Below are positions 29,269 to 37,197 of a DNA stretch of 64,000 nucleotides, piece by piece (the stretch's first letter is position 1; each line of letters opens with the position of its first letter). The DNA lies in NCBI GenBank assembly GCA_945787555.1, contig CALZJG010000122.1, positions 116,732 to 180,731 on the forward strand, read 5' to 3'. The notes under the pieces were generated by a model. The model was not told where the DNA came from. It searched no databases and saw nothing but the letters and a program-made list of their open reading frames with translations. Source of the stretch: an uncultured Chromatiaceae bacterium. GTDB lineage: Bacteria > Pseudomonadota > Gammaproteobacteria > DRLM01. Position numbers and translations under genes: made by a program.

Positions 29269-29973
29269 ATGACAGCACCAAAGAAAATGGCTAAGGGTAC
29301 GGGAAATCAACCGCCCAATGATCCAAATATTTTGCGCGTCACACACAGGGCAAAGACAAAGAGCCAAGAAACCATGTCTGCCGAAACCGCCTATGACCCG
29401 GCGGCGCGATCATTGGCAGGCGCGCGCGCATTCATCACCAACACCATGGGTAAGCAGGCATTAACGGAAAGCCTAGAAGTCCTGATGACCCAAGTTGCGG
29501 AAGTGCGAGCCGGGAATATGGCGATTGCGGAGAAAACTTTAGTGGCCCAAGCGAACACCTTGGACGCCATCTTCAACGAACTCGCACGGCGCGCAGCGCT
29601 GAACATGGGTGAATACCTGGGAGCGACCGAAAACTATATGCGGCTCGCCCTCAAGGCGCAATCCCAATGCCGGGCGACCTTGGAAGCGCTGGCAACCATC
29701 AAGAACCCGCCCATCATGGGCTATGTCAAACAAGCCAACATCGCCCACGGCCCGCAGCAAGTGAACAACGGAAACAGCGCCACCACAGCGAAGAACGACC
29801 CGGGCGCGGGAAAAAACGAAAACCCGCCAAACAAACTATTGGAGGAACAGCATGGCCAACGGTTGGACAGCGCAGCGGCGAGCACAGCAAGTGGCGATGA
29901 TACGACGATGGCGACCGTGGGAAAAATCGACCGGCCCAAAAAGCGCAGAGGGCAAAGCGAAGGTGGCGCGTAA
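29269..29973 (+). CDS. Conserved hypothetical island protein, unknown function
   Basis: 234 residues. Central region (about 45-150) is helical and resembles a conserved family seen in many proteobacterial integrative elements: ITNTMGKQALTESLEVLM, ALNMGEYLGATENYMRLALK, and the near-invariant QANIAHGPQQVNNG. The C-terminal third is low-complexity and hydrophilic (Asn/Lys/Ser-rich). The function of the family is not known to me. Its 3' end (29852-29973) is overlapped in another frame by the next gene. Confidence 0.75.
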   Translation: MTAPKKMAKGTGNQPPNDPNILRVTHRAKTKSQETMSAETAYDPAARSLAGARAFITNTMGKQALTESLEVLMTQVAEVRAGNMAIAEKTLVAQANTLDAIFNELARRAALNMGEYLGATENYMRLALKAQSQCRATLEALATIKNPPIMGYVKQANIAHGPQQVNNGNSATTAKNDPGAGKNENPPNKLLEEQHGQRLDSAAASTASGDDTTMATVGKIDRPKKRRGQSEGGA

Positions 29974-30061
29974 CGCGTATAGAGAAGGCACACGTCAACT
30001 ACTGCGTAAGTTGGCACGCACGTTGAGGGCACAACGAGAAATTCTGGAAAGTGAATTATAG
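29852..30061 (+). CDS. Small basic protein overlapping the preceding gene out of frame
   Basis: 69 residues, very basic: MANGWTAQRRAQQVAMIRRW, then RPWEKSTGPKSAEGKAKVARNAYREG. The STGPKSAEGKA...RNAYREG pattern recurs in small proteins of this kind beside the preceding gene in other elements, so I regard it as real although its first 122 bases overlap the previous coding region. GGAGGAACAGC lies just before its ATG, a strong ribosome site that supports the start. Possibly nucleic-acid binding; function unknown. Confidence 0.7.
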   Translation: MANGWTAQRRAQQVAMIRRWRPWEKSTGPKSAEGKAKVARNAYREGTRQLLRKLARTLRAQREILESEL

Positions 30062-30124
30062 GCGAGGCACTATAAGCGCAATGCCATACACCCAACAGTT
30101 GGCACGAACTACGAAGGAGGCCAC

Positions 30125-30526
30125 ATGGGAAAGAACGCATCCGTTCCTATAGCGTTAGTGATAATGACCTTATCCGGCACTGTCACTGCTGGTCGGCTCG
30201 CGTATGACTGCGAGGTAATCAACGTTTATCACCTTTCTGAAAAGGGAGAGCTAGCCTTATCGTCTTGGCAAGCGATGATGACGGGAGCCCAATTTCACGT
30301 TTCACGCTTGAGCGGTGAAATTACTGGCAGGGCCATTCCGACATTGAACGCGAAGTCGGTGCAAGTGGTAAATCAGGGCAGTGAAGAAAACTCATTCAAG
30401 AGCGTTGCGGATTTTGGTAAGCAATATCAAATTTTGGAGGTACAGGAGTTCCGTGAAGGGGAAACCAAGCCTTTTGTAGCGTCATCGATGGGTGGCGCTG
30501 GCATAGTAACCGGAGTGTGTAAATGA
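30125..30526 (+). CDS. Exported island protein 1, unknown function
   Basis: 133 residues. Signal peptide: KNASVPIALVIMTLSGTVTA with cleavage before GRLAYDCE. The mature part of about 110 residues is predicted beta-rich, with YDCEVINVY, a central SGEITGR and NSFKSV, and a second cysteine at the C-terminus (GVCK), allowing a disulfide. A good ribosome site (AAGGAGG) precedes the ATG. Cargo position at the right end of the element and four-base overlap with the next gene suggest a two-gene unit. Periplasmic location inferred. Confidence 0.7.
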   Translation: MGKNASVPIALVIMTLSGTVTAGRLAYDCEVINVYHLSEKGELALSSWQAMMTGAQFHVSRLSGEITGRAIPTLNAKSVQVVNQGSEENSFKSVADFGKQYQILEVQEFREGETKPFVASSMGGAGIVTGVCK

Positions 30527-30861
30527 TGACCCCCATGACTTCACGCGCAATATCCTTACTGCTCCTAGCGGCATCCTTCCCCGCAAGCTATCAAACTCAT
30601 GCCGCAGAGGAATCGTCAGGCCAGACAGTGCAAGAAGTGCTCGCAGTGGCCAAAATTGCGGGCGCGTGCGGGATATTGGATTCCCAGATTCATTTTCAGA
30701 AAACGACCAAGATGCCGGGTGGGGATGAGTTTGTTTCCAGGTTCTGGGCCGTCGAAGCTGCAAGATTAGGCCTATCGATTCAGCAATTGTCAGAGCGCTG
30801 TAACAGCGCCGTTACGATTTACGACGAGTTTTGGAAGTCAATGGAACCAGAATCTAGGTAA
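30523..30861 (+). CDS. Exported island protein 2, unknown function
   Basis: 112 residues, started at the ATGA overlap with the previous gene. Signal peptide: SRAISLLLLAASFPASYQ, cleavage around THA before AEES. The mature domain of about 80 residues has two cysteines (GACGILDSQIHF and SERCNSAV) and a predicted helical fold, with GGDEFVSRFWAVEAARLG. GGDEF here is a chance string, not a cyclase domain. Coupled with exported protein 1, so they may act together outside the cytoplasm. Confidence 0.68.
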   Translation: MMTPMTSRAISLLLLAASFPASYQTHAAEESSGQTVQEVLAVAKIAGACGILDSQIHFQKTTKMPGGDEFVSRFWAVEAARLGLSIQQLSERCNSAVTIYDEFWKSMEPESR

Positions 30862-30912
30862 GCCACCGTATAGAAGCGGCTGCTAAGGCGCGGTGATCTA
30901 ACCTTTAAGCTT

Positions 30913-30931
30913 GTGCCCAAATTTGTGCCCA
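30913..30931. repeat. GTGCCCA pair, candidate integrase arm sites (right)
   Basis: GTGCCCA at 30913-30919 and 30925-30931, 12 bases apart, complement of the TGGGCAC motif clustered at the left end. Located 59-77 bases inside the right repeat, where integrase arm sites would be expected. Confidence 0.6.
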
Positions 30932-30989
30932 TTGGAGAAATAGTGCGGCCAATTATCGGCTTGATAACAATGTATTAAGGGCTTTCGCC

Positions 30990-31002
30990 AGTTTCTGCAT
31001 AG
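30990..31002 (+). repeat. attR: attR core
   Basis: AGTTTCTGCATAG, identical to the mnmE copy. Reading on in the mnmE phase gives FASFCIES, a trace of an MnmE C-terminus, as expected for the displaced original 3' end of the gene, now without its stop in place. Confidence 0.8.
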
Positions 31003-31141
31003 AAAGTAACTCGCGCCGAGGTCAAGGCCAGGCAACGGCCCTACGGCGTGATTCCGTCGCTTGAACTAGGCGTTGAACGCGGGTTGCGGTGCGCACCCCT
31101 GGACTAGCACAATGCGACTACCCGTCCAGCGGAGACCCCGT

Positions 31142-31552
31142 ATGCCCGGCTACTCGAGTACGCCTCTGATCAAGAAACTCGGGATTAAACCGCCCTTGAA
31201 GTTGTTGGTCGTCGATGCGCCCCCGGAATATGCAACTTGGTTGGGAGAATTGCCGCCGGGAGTGGCGCTAGTTTCAGCTGCGGGTCGAGGAGTCGAGGGC
31301 GCGCATATTTTTTTCACGGATCGCCTTCGACTAGAGAAACGTCTATTGAAGCTGCGATCACAGCTAGTGCCAGACGGATACGTCTGGGTGTCCTGGCCCA
31401 AGCAGGCGGCTAAGGTGCCCACTGATCTTAGCGAAGGCGTGATTAGAAACCTGGCGCTGCCGCTGGGCTTCGTCGATATCAAGGTTTGTGCGGTTAGCGA
31501 CGTGTGGTCCGGACTCAAGCTGGTCATCAGAAAGTCAGAAAGGAACGGTTGA
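31142..31552 (+). CDS. DUF3052 family protein
   Basis: 136 residues from the ATG at 31142 (GGAGACC upstream); an in-frame extension to 31073 is not family-like. It begins PGYSSTPLIKKLGIKP, then LLVVDAP and an alternating beta/alpha pattern, VWVSWPKQAAKVPTDLSEGV, and ends ICAV-like (KVCAVSDVWSGLKLVIRKSE). These are the landmarks of DUF3052. Molecular function is unknown; the fold resembles a degenerate methyltransferase-like alpha/beta domain. First host gene right of the island. Confidence 0.85.
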   Translation: MPGYSSTPLIKKLGIKPPLKLLVVDAPPEYATWLGELPPGVALVSAAGRGVEGAHIFFTDRLRLEKRLLKLRSQLVPDGYVWVSWPKQAAKVPTDLSEGVIRNLALPLGFVDIKVCAVSDVWSGLKLVIRKSERNG

Positions 31553-31606
31553 CCGGGTGGCGGTGAAAATCGAACGTGCAGCAACTCTCCCCGCAGGCTT
31601 GGGGAC

Positions 31607-32944
31607 TTAACGCAGCAGCTTCTTGATGGCGGTTAAGCGCTCTCCCGCATACTCACGTAGGCGCATATCACCTCGCGCATCATTGACGACTTGGGTATAA
31701 GCCGCGTTCGCGGCTTGCCAGTCGCGCAAGGCTTCCGAAGAGATTGCCACTCCCAGTGACCAGCGCGTTTGTTGCGGTTGCAGCATGGCCGCCTGTTGAA
31801 AAGCCTGGCGCGCCTCCCCGTGACGCGCGTTGCGTTGATAGATGCTGCCTAGCAAGCCAAGATAGTCAGCGTTGTCTTTCGCAAGCCCACGCGCGCCTTC
31901 CAACAATCCAATGGCGCGCGTATCGTCGCCTTGTTCGGCGTGCACTCGTGCCAGCCATAGCGCATAACGATAGTGATCGGGCACCAAGCTGATGCCCTCC
32001 GCCAATACTGGTTTAACGCCCTCCCAATGGCCTTGTGAGAGCATCCATTCGATCAATGTGTCACGCGCGGAGAGGTGCCTCGGGTGTAGGTCGAGCGCTA
32101 AGCGCAATCGCTCGGCCGCTTCCAGACCACGTTGTTCGTGTAATAGGTTCAATGCCTGACGGTAATGAGCCTCGGCTTGCTCCTCGACACTGAGTGGAAG
32201 AATGGTCTTTTCCAATTGTGCCGGGCTGACTTGTTCAGCTGCACTCTCGCGTTGCGGGCCTTTAGTGTTGAGTACCGGTGCAGGTGCAGGTGCAGGTGCA
32301 GGTGTCCGTGTTGGCGTTGGCGCTGGCGGTGAGATAGCAGTGGGTGCCGGTTGGGTCTGTGGCCTGGGTTTAAGTGCGTCCGCGGCCACCTTGGGTGACG
32401 TTGCCGGTACGGGTGTGGTTTTCTGAGGTGGTACGACTGCCGCCTGCTCTTCATGGTGCGGAGGCGTTATTGGCTTGGCCGCCGTGGCTAGGTCGGCCGT
32501 GGCAGCTGCAACGGGTTCGCTAAGCGACCCCTCATCAGTTTCCTTGGGGTCTTCTGGTGTGGTGTCAGGCGCTACTGATTCTGCTAGGGGCGCTATAGGG
32601 ATAGTATCCGCCGAAGCCGGTGTTAGCTCTACTGACGATGTGGTTGCCGTGATGGGGTCGGCATCCAACATAGCTTGAGCCGGTATAGAAGGTTCGACGT
32701 TACTAATGTCATTTTGAAAAGAAAAGAAACCACTGAGCCGCAGCTGGTCACTGAGATGCAAGGTGGCGAGGAATAACACCGCCAATAGAATAAATCCCAG
32801 CGCCAACCACCGCCCAATCGGCTGTGCATAAGGTCGCGGCGCCAGTACCGCAACCGGGCGCACGGCGGAATACATATCACGCGTGGTCCCGCGTTGTTGA
32901 TCGCGGGTGTCCAGATCCAACAACATTTTGTTGATGAGGCTCAC
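31607..32944 (-). CDS. mshN: MSHA pilus biogenesis protein MshN (TPR)
   Basis: 445 residues from the GTG at 32944, which overlaps the mshM stop; this start gives VSLINKMLLDLD, equivalent to the MshN N-terminus. One membrane segment (WLALGFILLAVLFLATLHL, about residues 46-64) is followed by a long Pro/Thr/Ala-rich linker with a hexanucleotide-encoded Pro-Ala stretch. The C-terminus has tetratricopeptide repeats (EQAEAHYRQALNLLHEQRG, then ARVHAEQGDDTRAIGLLEGA, then GSIYQRNARHGEARQAFQQA). TPR part probably scaffolds pilus machinery in the periplasm. Last gene of the cluster. Confidence 0.85.
   Translation of the reverse strand: MSLINKMLLDLDTRDQQRGTTRDMYSAVRPVAVLAPRPYAQPIGRWLALGFILLAVLFLATLHLSDQLRLSGFFSFQNDISNVEPSIPAQAMLDADPITATTSSVELTPASADTIPIAPLAESVAPDTTPEDPKETDEGSLSEPVAAATADLATAAKPITPPHHEEQAAVVPPQKTTPVPATSPKVAADALKPRPQTQPAPTAISPPAPTPTRTPAPAPAPAPVLNTKGPQRESAAEQVSPAQLEKTILPLSVEEQAEAHYRQALNLLHEQRGLEAAERLRLALDLHPRHLSARDTLIEWMLSQGHWEGVKPVLAEGISLVPDHYRYALWLARVHAEQGDDTRAIGLLEGARGLAKDNADYLGLLGSIYQRNARHGEARQAFQQAAMLQPQQTRWSLGVAISSEALRDWQAANAAYTQVVNDARGDMRLREYAGERLTAIKKLLR
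32277..32304. repeat. GGTGCA hexanucleotide repeat in mshN
   Basis: Four and two-thirds tandem units of GGTGCA. On the coding strand they specify alternating Pro and Ala residues in the linker. Hexamer changes would alter linker length without frameshift. Confidence 0.7.
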
Positions 32945-33837
32945 CCGTTCGCGCCAACTAACGTGTGCGTTAGCCGTCGCCACCAACCGGGACGCTGGGT
33001 GGATTCGGTGTCGGCGATGGCCACCATAATATGTCGTGCGATAATTTCACGCGCACCCTCGCCATAGGCGGTGAGCAAAGCCTTATGAGCCAGCACATTC
33101 ACTAAGCGCGGAATGCCACCACTGGCCCGATGTAACTTACGCACCGCCGCTGTCGAGAACGGTCGCGGCCCACGGTAGCCGGCGATATTCAAACGATGAG
33201 AGAGATAATCTTCCATAGAGCGCCGATCCAGAGGCGCGAGCGTACTGGAAAAACCGATGCGTTGTTTCAGTTGCCGGATACTCGGTTGGGCAAGACGCTG
33301 ATCCAATTCCGGTTGACCGAACAACACCAGCTGCAGCAGTTTGCGCCGCGGCGTCTCTAAGTTACTGAGCAAGCGAACCGCCTCGAGGGTTTCGAGCGGC
33401 ATGGCATGTGCTTCATCGAGACATACCACCACCGTGCATTGATAATCGGCATAGGTTTCGATAAGAAAGTGAGTGAGCGTCTTGAGCAATTTATGCTGGT
33501 TGATGCCATCGTAGTACGGCACCCCGAGTTCGTCGGCCACCGCCAGTAACAAGGTCATGGGTTCGACATAGGGATTAGGTATATAGGCGGTGAGAAAATT
33601 CTCATCCAACATGCCGAGGAACTTACGGCACAGCAATGTTTTCCCTGTGCCAACCTCCCCGACGACTTTAGTAAAACCTTCGCCGCTACGCGTTGCCACC
33701 AGCAAGGTATTGATTGCCGCCTGGCAGGCCTGATGAGAGAAAAAGAAACGCGAGTCCGGCGTCATCGTGAACGGCGGTTCGTGCAAACCGAAGTGTCGCA
33801 GGTAAAGCCAGTCGCTATTGGAGATGGGTGACACCAT
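32941..33837 (-). CDS. mshM: MSHA biogenesis AAA ATPase MshM (ExeA-like)
   Basis: 298 residues from the ATG at 33837. It begins with the ExeA/MshM opening LYLRHFGLHEPPFTMTPDSRFFF. Walker A is GEVGTGKTLLCRK, Walker B VVVCLDEAHAMP, and sensor region LVLFGQPELDQRL. ExeA-type ATPases help place the outer-membrane secretin. Unlike ExeA there is no obvious C-terminal peptidoglycan-binding domain. It begins 14 bases before (downstream of) the mshL stop and overlaps mshN, so expression is coupled. Confidence 0.9.
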   Translation of the reverse strand: MVSPISNSDWLYLRHFGLHEPPFTMTPDSRFFFSHQACQAAINTLLVATRSGEGFTKVVGEVGTGKTLLCRKFLGMLDENFLTAYIPNPYVEPMTLLLAVADELGVPYYDGINQHKLLKTLTHFLIETYADYQCTVVVCLDEAHAMPLETLEAVRLLSNLETPRRKLLQLVLFGQPELDQRLAQPSIRQLKQRIGFSSTLAPLDRRSMEDYLSHRLNIAGYRGPRPFSTAAVRKLHRASGGIPRLVNVLAHKALLTAYGEGAREIIARHIMVAIADTESTQRPGWWRRLTHTLVGANG

Positions 33838-33850
33838 TGCCGCTAGTTCC

Positions 33851-35557
33851 TCACCGCTCCGCCCGTATCCGCAACAATTGCTTGGTGCGCGTTTGCACGC
33901 CATCAAGGTTCTCTTCCCATGTCTGGGTGTGATCCACCACAGTGGGTTTGAGCATAATCACCAATTCCTTTTTGATGCGCGTGAGCTTTTGGTGTTTGAA
34001 CAGATTGCCGAGTACCGGTAAGTCGCCGAGTAACGGTACAGAAGCTTGTTGATCAGTGGTGGCTTCTTTCATCAGGCCGCCGATGAGGATGATCTGGCCG
34101 CTGCTGGCACGCACCACATTGTCTGATTCTTGTATGGTGCTGAACGCAAGTGGCAAGGTGAAACTCTCGCCACTGACGATGAAATTCTTGTCTTTTTGCG
34201 CCACGGTACTGACGGTGGGATGAATATGCAGCGTAATGTTATTGAGTTGATCGATTTGAGGCGTCACATCAAGCGCGATACCGGAGAAGAAGGGCGTCAA
34301 CTCGACTGTTGGCACGCTGGTGGTACTGGCGCCCGTGGTGGTGGAAGAATTGCTCACACCGGTGACGAAGAATTCATCGCCGCCCACCTTGATGACGGCT
34401 TTTTGATTGTTGACTGTCGAGACGCGAGGGCTGGAGAGCACATGCACTTTGCCCTGCCCTTTGAGTAATTCGACGAAGGCGGCGAAGTCCGCTGTCTTGA
34501 GCGCGGCGCTAAACACCCCACCGAAGGCTGAGATTTTTCCGGAGGCGATGGGCGTGAAATTGGCATCCGGTTGTAAATTGCCGTCGGCACCGGCCAATTC
34601 ACTGACGTCCGAACTCAGGGCGCTACCTCCACCGGTTTGCGAAAGTAAAAAGTCTGTATTGCCCATTCCACCCAGCGCCGCCCAATTGATACCGGCCTGG
34701 AAACTATCCTTCAGTTCTACCTCGATGATTTTGGCTTCCAGGATAACTTGGCGGTTGACCGTGCTTTGCGCCAAGCCGAGATAACGTTCCACCAGATCCA
34801 GTTCGGCGGGCATGGCGCGCGCGATCACCAAGCCGGCCTGCGGGTGCACTACGACACGTCTGCCGTCCTCATTGCCGATGATGGCTTCTAGAGCGTTCCT
34901 CAACTCCTTCCAAAAATCCGTTACGGAGGTCGTTTCAACTTCAATGCTGTTGGACTGCTGACTGCTGGATCCACTGTCGCTCCCATTGTCCTGGTCGTTG
35001 CTGCCTCCTGACTGCGTCAACTCCCCGGAAGAGACCCGCGTATCGGAGCGACCGCGCCGATTGAAGTTGAGATAGTTCACCGGGTACATGCGGCTCTGTA
35101 TGCCCTGCCCCAATACATAAAAACGATTTCCGTCGCGTTTATAGTCATAGCCGTAAACCTGGTGTAACGCCTCGACAGCCTCAGGCACGGTGACATCCTT
35201 GAGACTCAGTGAAATCTTGCCGTCGACGTCGGGATGCACCACCATGCTGTAATGGGTGTTCTCAACCAAGCTCATGAAAACCTGACGTGCCGGCGTCTGA
35301 TGCGCGGCGAGATCGAAGCGCGGTTCCAGCGGTGTGGCGCTGCCGTCGGGCATCGCGAATTGCATGGGTGGCAGCAGGGCGGCGCTGATATCATGGGGGA
35401 TCTCCATGCCGTTGTAGCCGTTGGTGTGGCGCGCTTCTTCTAAACTAGAGGTAATATTGTCCTTGACCTCATCGTGCCAGTGCTCGGGCGCGGATGCGCA
35501 GCCGGTGAGTAGCAGGCAGACCAGGCAGAACCGCAGAGAGGCGCGTCTAATGCACAT
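33851..35557 (-). CDS. mshL: MSHA pilus secretin MshL (outer-membrane lipoprotein)
   Basis: 568 residues from the ATG at 35557. It has a lipoprotein signal with lipobox LLTGC near residue 20. The N-terminal STN-like region (PARQVFMSLVENTHYSMVV and DVDGKISLSLKDVTVPEAVEAL) and an N1-type domain are followed by a Ser/Gln/Asn-rich linker. The secretin barrel runs from about residue 290 (AKIIEVELKDSFQAGINW) to LIGGLMKEATTD and LPVLGNLFKHQ. Forms the pilus exit channel. The start overlaps the mshK end by 11 bases. As a lipoprotein it may self-pilot or use Lol. Confidence 0.93.
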   Translation of the reverse strand: MCIRRASLRFCLVCLLLTGCASAPEHWHDEVKDNITSSLEEARHTNGYNGMEIPHDISAALLPPMQFAMPDGSATPLEPRFDLAAHQTPARQVFMSLVENTHYSMVVHPDVDGKISLSLKDVTVPEAVEALHQVYGYDYKRDGNRFYVLGQGIQSRMYPVNYLNFNRRGRSDTRVSSGELTQSGGSNDQDNGSDSGSSSQQSNSIEVETTSVTDFWKELRNALEAIIGNEDGRRVVVHPQAGLVIARAMPAELDLVERYLGLAQSTVNRQVILEAKIIEVELKDSFQAGINWAALGGMGNTDFLLSQTGGGSALSSDVSELAGADGNLQPDANFTPIASGKISAFGGVFSAALKTADFAAFVELLKGQGKVHVLSSPRVSTVNNQKAVIKVGGDEFFVTGVSNSSTTTGASTTSVPTVELTPFFSGIALDVTPQIDQLNNITLHIHPTVSTVAQKDKNFIVSGESFTLPLAFSTIQESDNVVRASSGQIILIGGLMKEATTDQQASVPLLGDLPVLGNLFKHQKLTRIKKELVIMLKPTVVDHTQTWEENLDGVQTRTKQLLRIRAER

Positions 35558-35927
35558 CGGCACGCGACACCTCCCGACGTGGTGCAACAATCTCACTCGG
35601 CACCAGGCGCAATGTCTCTATCCTACCGTTGCGGCTCACCACCACCGTGCTCGGTGAGATACTAACGACTCTCGCATCGCGTATACGGGCCCCGACCGCG
35701 AGCGTCACACCGTTGATGACGGCCACCCGCCGGCCGGCGGAGACCAATGTCGATTGCAGGTTCAAGGTTGCCGGGCGTACCCGCGGCGCGATACGGGTGG
35801 GCGCACTCGAGGATGTATAAGCTGGCTGTGTGGGATCAGGTAAATCATCGAGTGTGTCGCTCGCTCCCCCCAGCGGTAACACCAGCAGAGCTAGTAACAT
35901 CGCGATGCCTTCTGCCTGGCGTTTCAT
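35547..35927 (-). CDS. mshK: MshK-like pilus biogenesis protein
   Basis: 126 residues from the ATG at 35927 (overlap ATGA with mshJ). Signal or anchor segment LLALLVLPLGGASD, then DLPDPTQPA, a motif shared with MshK/PilP-type proteins, and a C-terminal small beta domain of about 65 residues (NGVTLAVGARIRDARVV, VSRNGRIETLRL) resembling the secretin-contacting domain of GspC/PilP proteins. Probably bridges the inner-membrane complex (MshI/J) to the MshL secretin. Confidence 0.78.
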   Translation of the reverse strand: MKRQAEGIAMLLALLVLPLGGASDTLDDLPDPTQPAYTSSSAPTRIAPRVRPATLNLQSTLVSAGRRVAVINGVTLAVGARIRDARVVSISPSTVVVSRNGRIETLRLVPSEIVAPRREVSRADVH

Positions 35928-36592
35928 AATCCCAACCAAGCCCGCTCGGTGCTCAAGGTGTACAGCGTCAACGTTGCGGTCGAGGTCGGGAAGTCTTCCG
36001 TGTAGACATCCACTTCGCTCCACAACACCTTCCATGGCAGCGCCTCAAGGGCGGCGAAGAAAGCCACCAAGTCGCGATAACCACCTTGCACGACGATACG
36101 CAAGCCGTGCTTGTACAAAGCCACCTCGTCGATGGCATCGACATTGCTCAGAGTTTGCAGTGTGTCAGGCGGAAGATTCTCCATCTTTACCACTTGCAGG
36201 TTGGTCTGACTGCGTACGATGCTCTCAACCAAGCGCGGCATTTCACGCGGACTCACCAGACCGCCTGTCAGCTCCGCCAAGGGCGTTTCCAAGGCTTGCA
36301 GAGCTTGTTGCAGTTCAGCCAGGCGCTGGGTCGTGGCGGCGTCGGGATCTTCGCTGAGCTGGGCGGCCAGGGTTTCGATCTCCAACAACATCGGTTCGAG
36401 TTCAGCCCGCTGGTTCAGCATGTCGGCGCGTATCTTAGCCAACTCATTTTCCTGAGGCATAAAAATGAACAAGGTCATAAGCAGGTACAACGCCGCCACG
36501 GCAGTGATGAACACCAGCAGTCGCTCGCGCAAGTTGCGGGCATCGAGCCAGGTCGTCGCGCGTTTCAACACCGTGTTTGCGCCCGTGCTCAC
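35924..36592 (-). CDS. mshJ: MshJ (PilO-like inner-membrane protein)
   Basis: 222 residues. It has a short cytoplasmic N-terminus, one membrane segment (LLVFITAVAALYLLMTLFIF), a coiled coil (about 50-115) and a small ferredoxin-like C-terminal domain, the PilO/GspM plan. It overlaps the PilN-like gene by four bases upstream and mshK downstream. Part of the inner-membrane alignment complex of the pilus. Confidence 0.85.
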   Translation of the reverse strand: MSTGANTVLKRATTWLDARNLRERLLVFITAVAALYLLMTLFIFMPQENELAKIRADMLNQRAELEPMLLEIETLAAQLSEDPDAATTQRLAELQQALQALETPLAELTGGLVSPREMPRLVESIVRSQTNLQVVKMENLPPDTLQTLSNVDAIDEVALYKHGLRIVVQGGYRDLVAFFAALEALPWKVLWSEVDVYTEDFPTSTATLTLYTLSTERAWLGL

Positions 36593-37197
36593 AGTGCTTG
36601 CTCCGGTGCCGAGGTGGCGACTAGAAACGCCAACGGAGCGTCGCGCTGATCTTCGTCGCGATTGAGTTGGAATAATTCGAATTGCGTACCTACCAGCACG
36701 TCTTCATGAGACAAGCGTTGCAGATAGCGCGGCACTAATTCCGGCGTGGTCGTTTGGCCTTGTAAGCGTAAGTCACGACCGGCGCCGGTGATGGTGATAC
36801 CGGTCAACCACAGGCCATTGAGGTGTTGCCGTGCCAAGGCAATGAAGTAACTCGAATAGCCGTGACCACCGTCGAAATCATCTTGGCGTAACATGGTATG
36901 CAGCTCTTGGCGATGCGACAGCAGCGTCTCTGAGCGGTGCAGTTCTTCTTGCAGCTGGGTATCGGGCATTTGTGCGGTGACTTGTTGCTCCAGCGCCTCA
37001 CGTTGTTGCACGGCATCACTATGACGGGCATCGAGTGCGCCGACTTCGGCTTGCAAGGTGCGCAATTGCCAGGTGTTGTGCCCGGCCATCGCCACGATGC
37101 CTAAGGCGATCGCCAAATAGGCTATGAGTAATGTCTGACCCGTGTAGCGCAGGCGCTCGCGGCGGAAATGCGTTTGATAAAGATTGACTTGTTGCAT
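36589..37197 (-). CDS. PilN-like pilus assembly protein (MshI second component)
   Basis: 202 residues from the ATG at 37197, one base overlapping the mshI stop (TAATG). The start MQQVNLYQTHFRRERL is typical of PilN/GspL-type proteins, whose short cytoplasmic peptide inserts into PilM. One membrane segment (LLIAYLAIALGIVAMAG) is followed by a coiled coil and a beta-alpha-beta domain. In Vibrio this part is annotated mshI2 or mshI1. Confidence 0.83.
   Translation of the reverse strand: MQQVNLYQTHFRRERLRYTGQTLLIAYLAIALGIVAMAGHNTWQLRTLQAEVGALDARHSDAVQQREALEQQVTAQMPDTQLQEELHRSETLLSHRQELHTMLRQDDFDGGHGYSSYFIALARQHLNGLWLTGITITGAGRDLRLQGQTTTPELVPRYLQRLSHEDVLVGTQFELFQLNRDEDQRDAPLAFLVATSAPEQAL

Larger units (their letters stand above)
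25583..31002. mobile_element. 5.4-kb integrative element in the 3' end of mnmE
   Basis: Bounded by 13-bp direct repeats (AGTTTCTGCATAG at 25583-25595 and 30990-31002). The left copy is in the last codons of mnmE, the insertion site known for SGI1-type islands. It encodes a P4-type tyrosine integrase beside the left end, an AlpA-like regulator, a replication-like winged-helix protein with DNA repeats, several small unknown genes and two exported proteins at the right end. No capsid, conjugation or known resistance gene is visible, so it is a small genomic island or satellite-like element that would need a helper. Several island genes look less GC-rich than the flanks. Confidence 0.85.

Noticed and set aside
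30523..30861. GGDEF string in exported island protein 2
   Set aside because: The five letters occur in a 112-residue exported protein with no cyclase domain around them.
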